From: Nocardia sp. NBC_00565
GTDB taxonomy: Bacteria > Actinomycetota > Actinomycetes > Mycobacteriales > Mycobacteriaceae
Length of the DNA stretch: 64,000 nucleotides
Reading direction: 5' to 3'
Assembly: GCF_036345915.1 (NCBI RefSeq)
Contig: NZ_CP107785.1
Coordinates: forward strand, 4,836,001 to 4,900,000
Below, one piece after another: positions 9,267-19,966 of this stretch. The position numbers and the translations under genes were made by a program. The notes below the pieces were generated by a model. It saw nothing but the letters and a program-made list of their open reading frames with translations, was not told the DNA's origin and did not search any database. The first letter of the stretch is position 1. Each line of letters starts with the position of its first letter.

Positions 9267-9390
9267 GCGAGATCCGAAAATGTCATAACAACCATGATGC
9301 CCGATTTGTCCGTTCTGACGAGCTTGCGGGTCAGTTGCTGACCATAATTTCACATGCGATCACAGTGCGCGTCGTGCCACAGTCGCGAAC

Positions 9391-10266
9391 ATGACCGACG
9401 ACTATCGCGTCCTCAACAAGGCGAAGTGGGATGAACGCGCGCCAGCACACGCCGCCTCGCCGGACTACGCAGTGACCCGCTTCGTCTCCGATCCGGAATT
9501 CCTCTCCGAGGTGGTCCGGTTCGATCAGCCGCTACTCGGCGATATCCGTGGACTGCGCGGCGTGCACCTGCAATGCCATATCGGCACCGACACCATCTCG
9601 CTGGCGCGGCTCGGGGCGCGGATGACCGGGCTGGACTTCTCCTCCGCAGCACTGACCCAGGCGCGCACGCTGACCGAAAAGACCAGGACTCCGGTCGATT
9701 TCGTCGAATCGGATGTCTACGACGCGGTATCAGCGCTGGGCGCAGCACAATTCGATCTCGTGTTCACCGGAATCGGCGCGCTGTGCTGGATTCCGAGCAT
9801 CGATCACTGGGCACAGACCGTCGCGGGACTGCTCCGGCCCGGCGGGCGGCTGTTTCTGCGCGAGGGACACCCCATGCTGGCCGTTTCGAGCGACCTGCAA
9901 GCAGTCGCTAGCGGGCGGGCGATAGACGAAACACGCACCGACCGGCCAACTGTCGGCTATCCCTACTTCGAAATACCTGAGCCCATGGTGTTTTCGGATG
10001 GAACCACTTATGTCGAGACCGATACCGAATTCACCCAGCTCGTCACCCACGAGTGGAATCACGGACTAGGCGAAGTGGTGACCGCGCTGCTCGACCACGG
10101 TATGACGATCACCGGACTGGTGGAGCACCGGAGCGTTCCCTGGGAAGCGTTGCCCGGCCAGATGACGCGCGAGGCGAATGGCGAATGGCGACTCACCGAA
10201 CATCCGGAGCGGCTTCCGTTGAGTTACACCTTGCAGGCGCGCCGACAACTCGCCGGTGGGGAATAA
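9391..10266 (+). CDS. class I SAM-dependent methyltransferase carrying an in-frame repeat
   Basis: The 291-residue protein has a class I methyltransferase core: GVHLQCHIGTDTISLARLG (SAM-binding region, about residues 57-75), the acidic position in GLDFS, and LRPGGRLFLREGHPML before strand 5. The C-terminal part (YPYFE, THEWNH) matches an actinobacterial methyltransferase subfamily with unknown substrates. After HPML, residues 165-175 are encoded by a copy of the dispersed palindromic repeat, an apparent in-frame insertion between strand 5 and the DETRTD segment. The gene stands alone and diverges from terC. Confidence 0.85.
   Translation: MTDDYRVLNKAKWDERAPAHAASPDYAVTRFVSDPEFLSEVVRFDQPLLGDIRGLRGVHLQCHIGTDTISLARLGARMTGLDFSSAALTQARTLTEKTRTPVDFVESDVYDAVSALGAAQFDLVFTGIGALCWIPSIDHWAQTVAGLLRPGGRLFLREGHPMLAVSSDLQAVASGRAIDETRTDRPTVGYPYFEIPEPMVFSDGTTYVETDTEFTQLVTHEWNHGLGEVVTALLDHGMTITGLVEHRSVPWEALPGQMTREANGEWRLTEHPERLPLSYTLQARRQLAGGE
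9884..9913. repeat. dispersed palindromic repeat, copy 2, inside the methyltransferase gene
   Basis: TTTCGAGCGACCTGC-AA-GCAGTCGCTAGCG is a full-length copy, identical in its arms to the family consensus. It is read through as SSDLQAVAS in the methyltransferase. Confidence 0.85.
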
Positions 10267-10352
10267 ATGGGTTCCTCACGGCGTCTATCGGTGTTAGCGT
10301 TATCTAGAACGTAATCAGCAGCCCGTAATCGGAACCACGAAAGGCGAAGGCA

Positions 10353-10499
10353 ATGACCAGCACCCAGGACCAGGGACTACGCTCCCTCGCCGGTGTCTGG
10401 CAATTGCGTGCCGGCACCCAGCTGTCGATGTCGCAGCTGCGCCTGACCTGGCTGCGGATGTCGCAGCGGCGACAGGCGAACGTCCGGAGCCGCCCCTGA
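10353..10499 (+). CDS. small ORF (48 aa) upstream of a terminator and the tRNA cluster
   Basis: The 48-codon frame starts MTSTQDQGLRSLAGVWQ after a good ribosome binding site (AAGGCGAAGG). It is rich in Gln, Arg, Leu and Ser and contains two Trp codons. It ends 27 nt before a strong intrinsic terminator that is followed 8 nt later by the first tRNA, tRNA-Trp. I do not recognise the peptide. It could be a genuine small protein or a leader peptide; the placement is suggestive, but the two Trp codons are not adjacent as in classical attenuators. Confidence 0.45.
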   Translation: MTSTQDQGLRSLAGVWQLRAGTQLSMSQLRLTWLRMSQRRQANVRSRP

Positions 10500-10526
10500 A
10501 GGTCTCGATTCGAAAAGGCCTGAGCA

Positions 10527-10570
10527 GGGGCCGCTCCCGGCGAATTACTCGCCACGGAGCGGCCCCTTTT
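10527..10570 (+). terminator. intrinsic terminator
   Basis: GGGGCCGCTCC (10527-10537) pairs perfectly with GGAGCGGCCCC (10556-10566), with a smaller GGCG/CGCC hairpin inside the loop and TTTT directly after. It ends transcription of the 48-aa ORF just before tRNA-Trp. Confidence 0.85.
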
Positions 10571-10577
10571 CTGTCCG

Positions 10578-10651
10578 GCGGATGTAGCTCAACTGGAAGA
10601 GCAACGATCTCCAAAGTCGTGCTGTTGGGGGTTCGAGTCCCTCCATCCGTG
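10578..10651 (+). tRNA. tRNA-Trp (CCA)
   Basis: The 74-nt cloverleaf has acceptor arms GCGGATG/CATCCGT (with a G1-U72 wobble), D-stem GCTC/GAGC, anticodon stem ACGAT/GTCGT with loop CTCCAAA, and T-arm GGGGG-TTCGAGT-CCCTC. The anticodon is CCA. No CCA tail is encoded. It differs clearly from the usual actinobacterial tRNA-Trp and is the first gene of the cluster. Confidence 0.85.
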
Positions 10652-10733
10652 CTAGATAACTTCACAGCGAATATACGGCAGTAGGTAATTCGTCATACCG
10701 ATAATGAATAACCTTGCTGTCACCCGGTTTTGA

Positions 10734-10806
10734 GCCCGTGTAGCTCAGTGGAAAGAGTGGCGCCCTCCGATGGCGCAGGTCGGTGGTTCGATCCCACCCA
10801 CGGGTA
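10734..10806 (+). tRNA. tRNA-Arg (CCG)
   Basis: Acceptor arms GCCCGTG/CACGGGT, anticodon stem GCGCC/GGCGC with loop CTCCGAT, and T-arm GGTGG-TTCGATC-CCACC give a regular cloverleaf. The anticodon CCG reads CGG. A CCA tail is encoded at 10807-10809. Confidence 0.85.
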
Positions 10807-10816
10807 CCAAAACCAC

Positions 10817-10890
10817 TCCCTCGTAGCCCAATTGGCAGAGGCACTGGACTTAGAATCCAGACGGTGCGAGTTCGAATCTCGCCGAGGGAA
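10817..10890 (+). tRNA. tRNA with anticodon TAG and short variable arm (nominal tRNA-Leu)
   Basis: Acceptor arms TCCCTCG/CGAGGGA pair perfectly, the anticodon stem CTGGA/TCCAG holds loop CTTAGAA, and the T-arm is GCGAG-TTCGAAT-CTCGC. The anticodon UAG would read the leucine codon CUA. The variable region is only 5 nt (ACGGT), whereas bacterial tRNA-Leu is class II with a long variable arm that LeuRS uses for recognition. The RNA fold is convincing; the amino acid it carries is uncertain. Confidence 0.7.
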
Positions 10891-10894
10891 CGAT

Positions 10895-10914
10895 CCGGGT
10901 TCAAGCCCGGACCA
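10895..10914 (+). other. tRNA T-arm-like remnant
   Basis: CCGGG-TTCAAG-CCCGG followed by ACCA looks like a T-arm and 3' end without the rest of a tRNA. It lies between two tRNA genes and may be a leftover of a deleted array member. Confidence 0.35.
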
Positions 10915-10987
10915 GCGCTCGTAGCTCAACGGATGGAGCACCTGTTTACGAAGCAGGCGGATGAAGGTTCGAATCCTTCCGGGCGCG
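10915..10987 (+). tRNA. tRNA-Arg (ACG)
   Basis: Acceptor arms GCGCTCG/CGGGCGC (one G-U pair), D-stem GCTC/GAGC, anticodon stem CCTGT/GCAGG with loop TTACGAA, and T-arm GAAGG-TTCGAAT-CCTTC form a complete cloverleaf. The anticodon is ACG, expected to be deaminated to ICG. Discriminator G73; no CCA encoded. Confidence 0.85.
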
Positions 10988-10991
10988 CCGA

Positions 10992-11062
10992 TGGAGTGTG
11001 GTGTAACGGCAGCATGATAGGCCCTGACCCCGTCGATCCAGGTTCGAATCCTGGCACTCCAG
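10992..11062 (+). tRNA. tRNA-Gln-like (CTG) with a defective anticodon arm
   Basis: Acceptor TGGAGTG/CACTCCA and T-arm CCAGG-TTCGAAT-CCTGG are perfect and Gln-like. The anticodon loop reads CCCTGAC, giving anticodon CTG but with C instead of the near-invariant U at position 33. The anticodon stem ATAGG/CCCGT has a mismatch. It may be a decaying copy of the next gene. Confidence 0.65.
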
Positions 11063-11091
11063 CTGAGTTTCCCGGCGCTCGCCGAGAACGG

Positions 11092-11162
11092 TGGAGTGTG
11101 GTGTAAGGGCAGCATGACGGACTTTGAATTCGCCGGTCCAGGTTCGAATCCTGGCACTCCAG
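11092..11162 (+). tRNA. tRNA-Gln (TTG)
   Basis: Acceptor TGGAGTG/CACTCCA and T-arm CCAGG-TTCGAAT-CCTGG are identical to the tRNA that starts exactly 100 nt earlier. The anticodon loop CTTTGAA is normal with U33 and anticodon TTG; the stem ACGGA/TTCGC has one terminal mismatch. The pair looks like a tandem duplication of ~100 nt. Confidence 0.75.
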
Positions 11163-11167
11163 CGCAT

Positions 11168-11235
11168 GGCTCATGCAGGTTGGCCCCGGGGCTCTCATAA
11201 GGCCCTGCCGCGTGGTTCGACTCCACGATGAGCTA
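11168..11235 (+). tRNA. tRNA with anticodon CAT and shortened D-arm
   Basis: Acceptor GGCTCAT/ATGAGCT, anticodon stem GGGCT/GGCCC with loop CTCATAA, and T-arm CGTGG-TTCGACT-CCACG are well formed, and CCA is encoded at 11236-11238. The D region is only ~11 nt (AGGTTGGCCCC) instead of ~17, so the gene is 68 nt long. The anticodon CAU could mean Met or, after lysidine modification, Ile. A normal role is doubtful. Confidence 0.6.
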
Positions 11236-11263
11236 CCACCGAAGAGGCTGGTTGGATGGTGCG

Positions 11264-12172
11264 GTGCGGATACTCGTCACCGGCGCGAACGGCTACCTCG
11301 GTAGTGCGGTCGCGCGGACCCTGTGCGCCGACGGGCACGATGTCATCGGGCTGGTGCATCGTGGGCGCGACGGTGTCCCGGACGGGATTGTGGTCCGAAC
11401 CGCCCATCTCGGCGACCGGGACGCGCTCGGCGCGGCACTGCACGGTATCGAGTTGGTCTGCCATCTCGCCGCATTGACCCGCGTTCGCGAATCGTTTGCC
11501 AGCCCACTCGATTACTTCGAGGTCAACGCGGGCGGAACCGTGACGCTGTTACAGGCCATGGCGACCGCCGGGGTGCGCAAGATCGTATTCGCGTCCACCG
11601 CGTCGATCTACGGTGCCCCGCGGCGGCAACCCATGGCCGAGGACCTCGCAGACGATCCGCCGCACCCGTACGCCGCCAGCAAGCAGGCCGCCGAGTCGGC
11701 GATCGCCGCACAGGCCGCGACCGGTCTGCTCGACGCAACGGTGTTACGGCTGTTCAACCTTGCCGGTGGACCGGATCCGGATGAGACCCAGATCATTTCG
11801 CGAATCCTCGCGGTGGCCGCGGGCGAGAATCCGACGCTGATCGTCAACGGCGACGGCAGCGCGGTGCGTGATTATCTGCATCGTGACGATGCCGCGCGCG
11901 CTTTCGACGCGGCGATGGCCGGTCTCTCCCAACCAGGTCGGTACCGTCGCTACAACATCGGCACCGGCGTCGGCACCAGCATCAACGACCTCGTCGCAGC
12001 GGCAACGCGGGTGACCAGATGTCACATCCCGGTCGAATACCGCGCCGCGGCAACAGAACCGGACCGGCTCATCAGCGACAGCAGCCGCGCGCACACCGAG
12101 TTGGGTTGGTCGCCGAACTCCGATATCGACGCGATCATCGAGGACGCGTGGTCGGCTCGGAGGCCGCGATAG
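11264..12172 (+). CDS. NAD-dependent epimerase/dehydratase (extended SDR)
   Basis: The 302-residue protein starts MRILVTGANGYLG, the G-x-x-G-x-x-G Rossmann motif of extended SDR enzymes. It has the catalytic Ser in FASTASIYG and the YxxxK pair in HPYAASKQAAE. The family includes UDP-glucose 4-epimerases and related sugar-nucleotide enzymes; the exact substrate cannot be read from the sequence. The GTG at 11264 was chosen because the upstream in-frame ATG at 11228 lies inside the preceding tRNA. It is convergent with ftsK. Confidence 0.85.
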   Translation: MRILVTGANGYLGSAVARTLCADGHDVIGLVHRGRDGVPDGIVVRTAHLGDRDALGAALHGIELVCHLAALTRVRESFASPLDYFEVNAGGTVTLLQAMATAGVRKIVFASTASIYGAPRRQPMAEDLADDPPHPYAASKQAAESAIAAQAATGLLDATVLRLFNLAGGPDPDETQIISRILAVAAGENPTLIVNGDGSAVRDYLHRDDAARAFDAAMAGLSQPGRYRRYNIGTGVGTSINDLVAAATRVTRCHIPVEYRAAATEPDRLISDSSRAHTELGWSPNSDIDAIIEDAWSARRPR

Positions 12173-12238
12173 CCCTGGTCGTCGGCACCCGCTCGATAAC
12201 CCTGTGGTGCCACCCCATCGGCCGCCGAAGCGTTTTCG

Positions 12239-14824
12239 CTACTCCTCCGGGCTATCGGATGCCTCGCCGCCGCCGCCGCGGATCGTCCACAGCAGTCCCT
12301 CGAGTTCGTCGGGCTTGATGAGCACATCGCGCGCCTTCGAACCCTCGCTGGGTCCGACGACGCCGCGGGTCTCCATCAGGTCCATCAGCCGTCCGGCCTT
12401 GGCGAAGCCGACGCGCAGCTTGCGCTGCAGCATGGACGTCGAGCCGAACTGTGAAGTGACGACCAACTCTACGGCTTGCACGAAGACATCCAGATCGTCG
12501 CCGATATCCGGATCGACGTCCTTCTTCTCGCCCGCCTTGGCAGCGGTGACGCCCTCCTGGTACTCCGGTTCGGCCTGGTTCTTGGCGAAATCGACGACCC
12601 CGTGGATCTCCTCGTCGGAGATGAACGCGCCCTGCAGACGGGTGGGCTTGTTCGCGCCCATGGGCAGGAACAGCCCGTCGCCCATGCCGATCAGCTTCTC
12701 CGCGCCCGGCTGGTCCAGGATGACTCGCGAATCCGTCAACGACGAAGTGGCGAAGGCCAATCGGGACGGCACGTTGGTCTTGATCAGACCGGTGACCACG
12801 TCCACCGAGGGCCGCTGCGTCGCGAGCACCAGGTGAATGCCCGCGGCGCGGGCCTTTTGGGTGATCCGCACGATGGCGTCCTCGACATCACGCGGTGCGG
12901 TCATCATGAGGTCGGCGAGTTCGTCGACGATGGCGAGGATGTACGGGTAGGGCCGGTACACCCGTTCGCTGCCCAGCGGCGCGGTGATGGCACCCGACTT
13001 GACCTTCTTGTTGAAGTCGTCGATGTGGCGCACCTTGTTGGCCTGCATGTCCTGGTAGCGCTGCTCCATCTCCTCCACCAGCCAGGTCAACGCGGCGGCG
13101 GCCTTCTTCGGCTGGGTGATGATGGGCGTGATGAGATGCGGAATGCCCTCGTACGGCGTGAGTTCCACCATCTTGGGGTCGATGAGGATCATCCGGACCT
13201 CATCCGGTGTCGAGCGCGCCAACAGCGACACCAGCATCGAGTTCACGAAGCTCGACTTACCGGAACCGGTGGAACCGGCGACCAGCAGATGCGGCATCTT
13301 CGCCAGATTCGCCGAGACGAAGTCGCCCTCGATGTTCTTGCCGAGGCCGATCACCAACGGGTGGTGGTCGTTTCGGGTCGATGGCGCCTTGAGCACATCG
13401 GCCAGGCGCACCAGTTCGCGGTCGGAGTTGGGCACCTCGATGCCGACCGCGGATTTGCCCGGAATCGGGGCGAGCAGCCGAACGTTCTCGGTGGCAACGG
13501 CATAGGCGATATTGCGGGCCAGCGCGGTGATCTTCTCGACCTTCACGCCGGGGCCGAGTTCCACCTCGTACCGGGTAACCGTCGGGCCGCGCACGAAGCC
13601 GGTGACCGCCGCGTCGATCTTGAACTGCACCAGTACCTCGGTGATCGCCTCGATCATCGATTCGTTGGCGGCACTGCGCTTCTTGGGCGGATCGCCGTCG
13701 GTCAGCAGCGTCAGCGGTGGCAGCGTGTAATCGCCCTCGACCTCGCGGTCGGTGATGAATTCGAGCTGCTTGGGCGGCGGCGGAGTCTGGTCCTCGACCT
13801 TGACCGGAGCGCGCTTCTTCGGCTTGGGCTTATCTTCGGGAACCTCGGGCGCAATGGGTTTCGCATCGCGTAGCGGCGGCTCGCCGATCACCTCGGTCAC
13901 CGCGTCCGGCCCGCCGAATTCGTCGGGCGGGTAGTTCTCCTCGGGTGTGCGGCCGCGTCGCTTCGACTTGGTACCGCGATGCAGCGGGAAGCCATCGGCG
14001 TCGTAGTTGGCCGGATCGAAATCGGATCCGCCGTCGTAGTCACCGTATTCGTCGCCACCGCTGCCGGTGCCGAAGTACTCGCTCAGCCGTTGCGGCACCT
14101 CGCGCACGGTAGTGCCGGTCACCAGCAGCACACCGAAGATGATGGCCAGCAACAGAATCGGCACCGACAACCAGGCGGTGAGTCCGTTGGTCAGCGGCCC
14201 GCCCATCACGAAACCGACGAAACCCGCTGCACGCGAACGCCCGTGCGCGTCGGTCGGCGACCCGGCCGCAATATGCCACAGACCGAGGATCGGCAATCCG
14301 ATCAGCAACCCGCCCAGCACCAGCCGCGGCCGGATCTCCGGATGCGCCTCGGTCCGCATCAACACGACGGCAATCCCGGTGGCCACGAACGGCAGTCCGG
14401 CCGATGCCGATCCGGAGACCGCGCGGATCGCCTCTTCGACCCAATGCCCGATCGGGCCGCCCGCCGAAAGCCATACGGCGGCCGCGATCACCGCACTGAG
14501 CGCGATGAGGGCCAGCGCGATGCCGTCGCGGCGGTGACCGTGTTCGATCTCGCCCGCCCGGCTGATGGTGCGGGTGGTGGCGCCGAGTCCGCGCGCGAGC
14601 ATATTCCAGCCGCCGCTGATGGTGCGGCTGATCACCGCGAGCGGCGCGGTATTCGACTTGCGCCGGACGGGGCGGCGCGCCGGTGTGGTGCGGCCGCGCG
14701 CCGCGGGCGTACGGCGCTGCGTACCGGCGCGAGCCTGGCCCGAACGAGATGCCGCCGCGGTCCTCCCCCGGGCCGATCCCGCCCGCGCACGAGTGGTCGT
14801 GGAGCTGCGGGGCTTACCTGCCAT
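12239..14824 (-). CDS. ftsK: DNA translocase FtsK/SpoIIIE
   Basis: The 861-residue protein begins with a basic Ala/Arg-rich stretch, followed by four membrane helices at about residues 120-260. An acidic/proline linker comes next, then the RecA-like motor with Walker A GSTGSGKS near residue 520 and Walker B ILAIVDELADLMM. The C-terminal winged-helix gamma domain (LQRKLRVGFAKAGRLMDLM) recognises the KOPS/SRS DNA orientation signals. It pumps chromosome ends through the division septum. Length is typical for mycolata. Its start codon lies 9 nt after the stop of a TnpB remnant, so that insertion sits in its upstream region. Confidence 0.96.
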   Translation of the reverse strand: MAGKPRSSTTTRARAGSARGRTAAASRSGQARAGTQRRTPAARGRTTPARRPVRRKSNTAPLAVISRTISGGWNMLARGLGATTRTISRAGEIEHGHRRDGIALALIALSAVIAAAVWLSAGGPIGHWVEEAIRAVSGSASAGLPFVATGIAVVLMRTEAHPEIRPRLVLGGLLIGLPILGLWHIAAGSPTDAHGRSRAAGFVGFVMGGPLTNGLTAWLSVPILLLAIIFGVLLVTGTTVREVPQRLSEYFGTGSGGDEYGDYDGGSDFDPANYDADGFPLHRGTKSKRRGRTPEENYPPDEFGGPDAVTEVIGEPPLRDAKPIAPEVPEDKPKPKKRAPVKVEDQTPPPPKQLEFITDREVEGDYTLPPLTLLTDGDPPKKRSAANESMIEAITEVLVQFKIDAAVTGFVRGPTVTRYEVELGPGVKVEKITALARNIAYAVATENVRLLAPIPGKSAVGIEVPNSDRELVRLADVLKAPSTRNDHHPLVIGLGKNIEGDFVSANLAKMPHLLVAGSTGSGKSSFVNSMLVSLLARSTPDEVRMILIDPKMVELTPYEGIPHLITPIITQPKKAAAALTWLVEEMEQRYQDMQANKVRHIDDFNKKVKSGAITAPLGSERVYRPYPYILAIVDELADLMMTAPRDVEDAIVRITQKARAAGIHLVLATQRPSVDVVTGLIKTNVPSRLAFATSSLTDSRVILDQPGAEKLIGMGDGLFLPMGANKPTRLQGAFISDEEIHGVVDFAKNQAEPEYQEGVTAAKAGEKKDVDPDIGDDLDVFVQAVELVVTSQFGSTSMLQRKLRVGFAKAGRLMDLMETRGVVGPSEGSKARDVLIKPDELEGLLWTIRGGGGEASDSPEE

Positions 14825-14833
14825 TGCCTCAGG

Positions 14834-15917
14834 CTACAGCGTGGATCCCATCCGGTGAGGTAGGGAAGCACCGTCCTTCTCGGACGTCCTCGACTCATAG
14901 CTGAGTGTCGGTTTCCGCTTCATCCGGATCGGTTTCACCCACACAGGCGTGTAGGCCAGCGCCTTCCCGTCGGCGGACATTGATGACCGGGGCTCGTGCT
15001 TCGGGCTCCCGAGCCTGGAAAAATCACGGTGATATTGCTCGCCCCAGGCGGCGAGGTTGACCGCGGCGTTGCGGTCGCGGTCGAGTCGATGACCACACCC
15101 ACAGGCAAAGATCCGGTCGGCCAGGGTCAGTTCGGTGGTGCGGATACCGCAGCGCGAACAAATCCGACTCGACGGAAACCAGCGATCAGCGAGCACAACC
15201 GTGCCACTGCGCCAGCCCTGCTTGTAGGTGATCATGCGCGCGAACTCGGCCCACCCGGCATCGCTGATCGCCCGCGCCAAACGGCGATTGCGTAGCATGC
15301 CAGCGGTATTCAGATCTTCCAGAACGAGCCGGTCGTGGATTTTGACCAACCCGGTGGTGATCTCATGCAGGAAATGACGACGAATATTGGCAACACGGGC
15401 ATGGTGCCGCCCCAGTTGGGCAGCTGCCTTCCGCCTGTTGTTGGAACCCTTCAGTTTTCGCGTAACCGACATGGCGAGGCGGCGCTGCTTACGCATTCCA
15501 CCAACCAGCGGTTTCGGAGGATCGCTGACACGGGTGACTTCAGCACCGTCACTGGTTGCCGCGACCAGGAACGCAGACAACCCACGATCAACCCCTACCC
15601 AGCCGCTGCCGTCGGAATTCGCTCGCGGTTGGTGGCGGAGGCGTGCATCCAGGTCGGCAGCTTCTCGTTGTATCGACGATGAACACCCGACCGGCCTGCT
15701 CGGATTTCTTCCACCGGTTGAAATCATTGATCAGATCGAATCCCGACCACGGCACCGGTACCGATCGATCGGTTCGGCGGGCAGTCAACGCCGTCTTCAC
15801 CGTGTGCAAACACTGATTGAATGCGAACCGCGCAGCACCAACATGGCGTGACAGCGTCATTTCCTGCTCGACCGTGGGGTCCAAGCAGAACCGGAATGAT
15901 GTGTGCCGCACCACCAT
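14834..15917 (-). pseudogene. tnpB: TnpB (IS605/IS607 OrfB-type) gene, deleted and frameshifted
   Basis: Two frames carry TnpB. The N-terminal ~79 residues (MVVRHTSFRFCLDPTVEQEM to SEQAGRVFIV) read from 15917. The C-terminal part reads in another frame from about 15680 and has the RuvC residues in WVGVDRGL, LVLEDLN and DRDRNAAVNL, plus a zinc ribbon CSRCG...CGCG. Compared with intact actinobacterial TnpB, roughly 100-130 residues of the middle are missing at the frame change near 15680-15690. No tnpA is nearby. The RNA-guided nuclease is therefore probably dead, although the RuvC and zinc-ribbon parts are intact in frame. Confidence 0.85.
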
Positions 15918-16084
15918 CGCAGCATGCCACAGGCCACCGACAAGAAAATCGTGCCCTGCATCAGTAAGGGGCGACGGGATAGCCGCAACGCGACTGACAG
16001 AGCGTCCGCTCACCACGAATCACGCGGAAGGTCGGTCGGGACTGCCAGCGTCGAGTCAGTCCTCCTTCGGCAACCCGAAGCGTG

Positions 16085-16705
16085 TTATATCGAGCGATCC
16101 AGGTTAAGTACAGCCCGTACCGCGTCGCCGTCGCCCGTGGATTCGATCCGGACCTCGTCGCGGCCGAACGCGTGCAGCACCAGTTCGGAGGGCTTGCCGG
16201 TCAGAGTCACGGTCGCGGTTCCCGATTTCGTGCGCGCGATCGCGCGCCTGCCGTCCAGCGTGACCAACTCGACGGTGACCGGCGATTTACGGTAGGCCAT
16301 CTTGCCCATTCGGCGCAGCGTCGTCCACAGCTTGTCCTCGTCGGCGGCGGACAGCTCACGCGGCTCCCAACCGGGCGCGGCGCGGCGCACATCCTCGTGA
16401 TGGACGAACATCTCGGTCATGTTGGCGGCTGCGTCGAACGGTTTGAGCGGCGACCACCACGGCGGGCCGGAGCGCACATCTTCCAGCAGATCGGGGAACG
16501 GGCGTTGGGCCGCCTTGGCCTGCACCGACTCCAAGTATCCGGCGAGCGGCTTCAACATGATGCCGGGAGATGCATCCGGCCGCCGCTCGCGAACGACCAA
16601 GTGCGCCGCCAAGTCGCGCACCGTCCAGTCACCGCAGAGGGTCGGCGCGTCCGGCCCGACGGCGGACATCGTATCCACCAGTGCCCGGCGTTCCCGTTGT
16701 GCCAT
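16085..16705 (-). CDS. TIGR03085 family metal-binding protein (DinB/MDMPI-like)
   Basis: The 206-residue protein begins MAQRERRALVDTMSAVGPDAPTLCGDWTVRDLAAHL, the start of the TIGR03085 family, related to mycothiol-dependent maleylpyruvate isomerase/DinB-like four-helix proteins. The GDWTVRDLAAH His and HHEDVRRAAPGW are the putative metal-binding positions. Its function is unknown. Upstream in-frame starts (GTG 16711, ATG 16723) are possible; 16705 fits the family best. It lies between the TnpB remnant and the RNase J terminator. Confidence 0.8.
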   Translation of the reverse strand: MAQRERRALVDTMSAVGPDAPTLCGDWTVRDLAAHLVVRERRPDASPGIMLKPLAGYLESVQAKAAQRPFPDLLEDVRSGPPWWSPLKPFDAAANMTEMFVHHEDVRRAAPGWEPRELSAADEDKLWTTLRRMGKMAYRKSPVTVELVTLDGRRAIARTKSGTATVTLTGKPSELVLHAFGRDEVRIESTGDGDAVRAVLNLDRSI

Positions 16706-16784
16706 GCTCACACTGTCGAACATAGCCCAGCCGCGCGCGTCCGAAAAGCGCCCTCCGGCTCGAGCAATAGCCCATGAGACACGA

Positions 16785-16817
16785 AAACCGCCGGACGACA
16801 ACGTTATCCGGCGGTTT
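16785..16817 (-). terminator. terminator of the dapA-rnj operon
   Basis: AAACCGCCGGA pairs perfectly with TCCGGCGGTTT across an 11-nt loop, 11 nt beyond the rnj stop. On the minus strand it runs into TTTTCG. Confidence 0.8.
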
Positions 16818-16827
16818 CGCGTTGCTC

Positions 16828-19814
<2,987 letters not shown>

Positions 19815-19935
19815 TCATGGTCAGAAAGGCTACCCGCTCCAGGGAACGGCCTCGACACCCTGACCGCCGATCGGCCTGCCATAGCAAGTGATTCGCCTCG
19901 CATCCGATGAGCATGATGTCAAACTCGTCCTTGTA

Positions 19936-19966
19936 TGACATCAGCGATGGCGTCACACTGATGTCA
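19936..19966. promoter_or_regulatory. inverted-repeat operator at the HicB-like gene
   Basis: TGACATCAG (19936-19944) and CTGATGTCA (19958-19966) are a perfect inverted repeat, the second arm reaching the A of the start codon. A third TGATGTCA half-site lies just upstream near 19911. The arrangement suggests autorepression by the downstream ribbon-helix-helix-type protein. Confidence 0.6.

Noticed and set aside
9267..9390. Possible manganese riboswitch upstream of terC
   Set aside because: No yybP-ykoY-type pairing pattern or conserved loops could be built in the 124-bp spacer.
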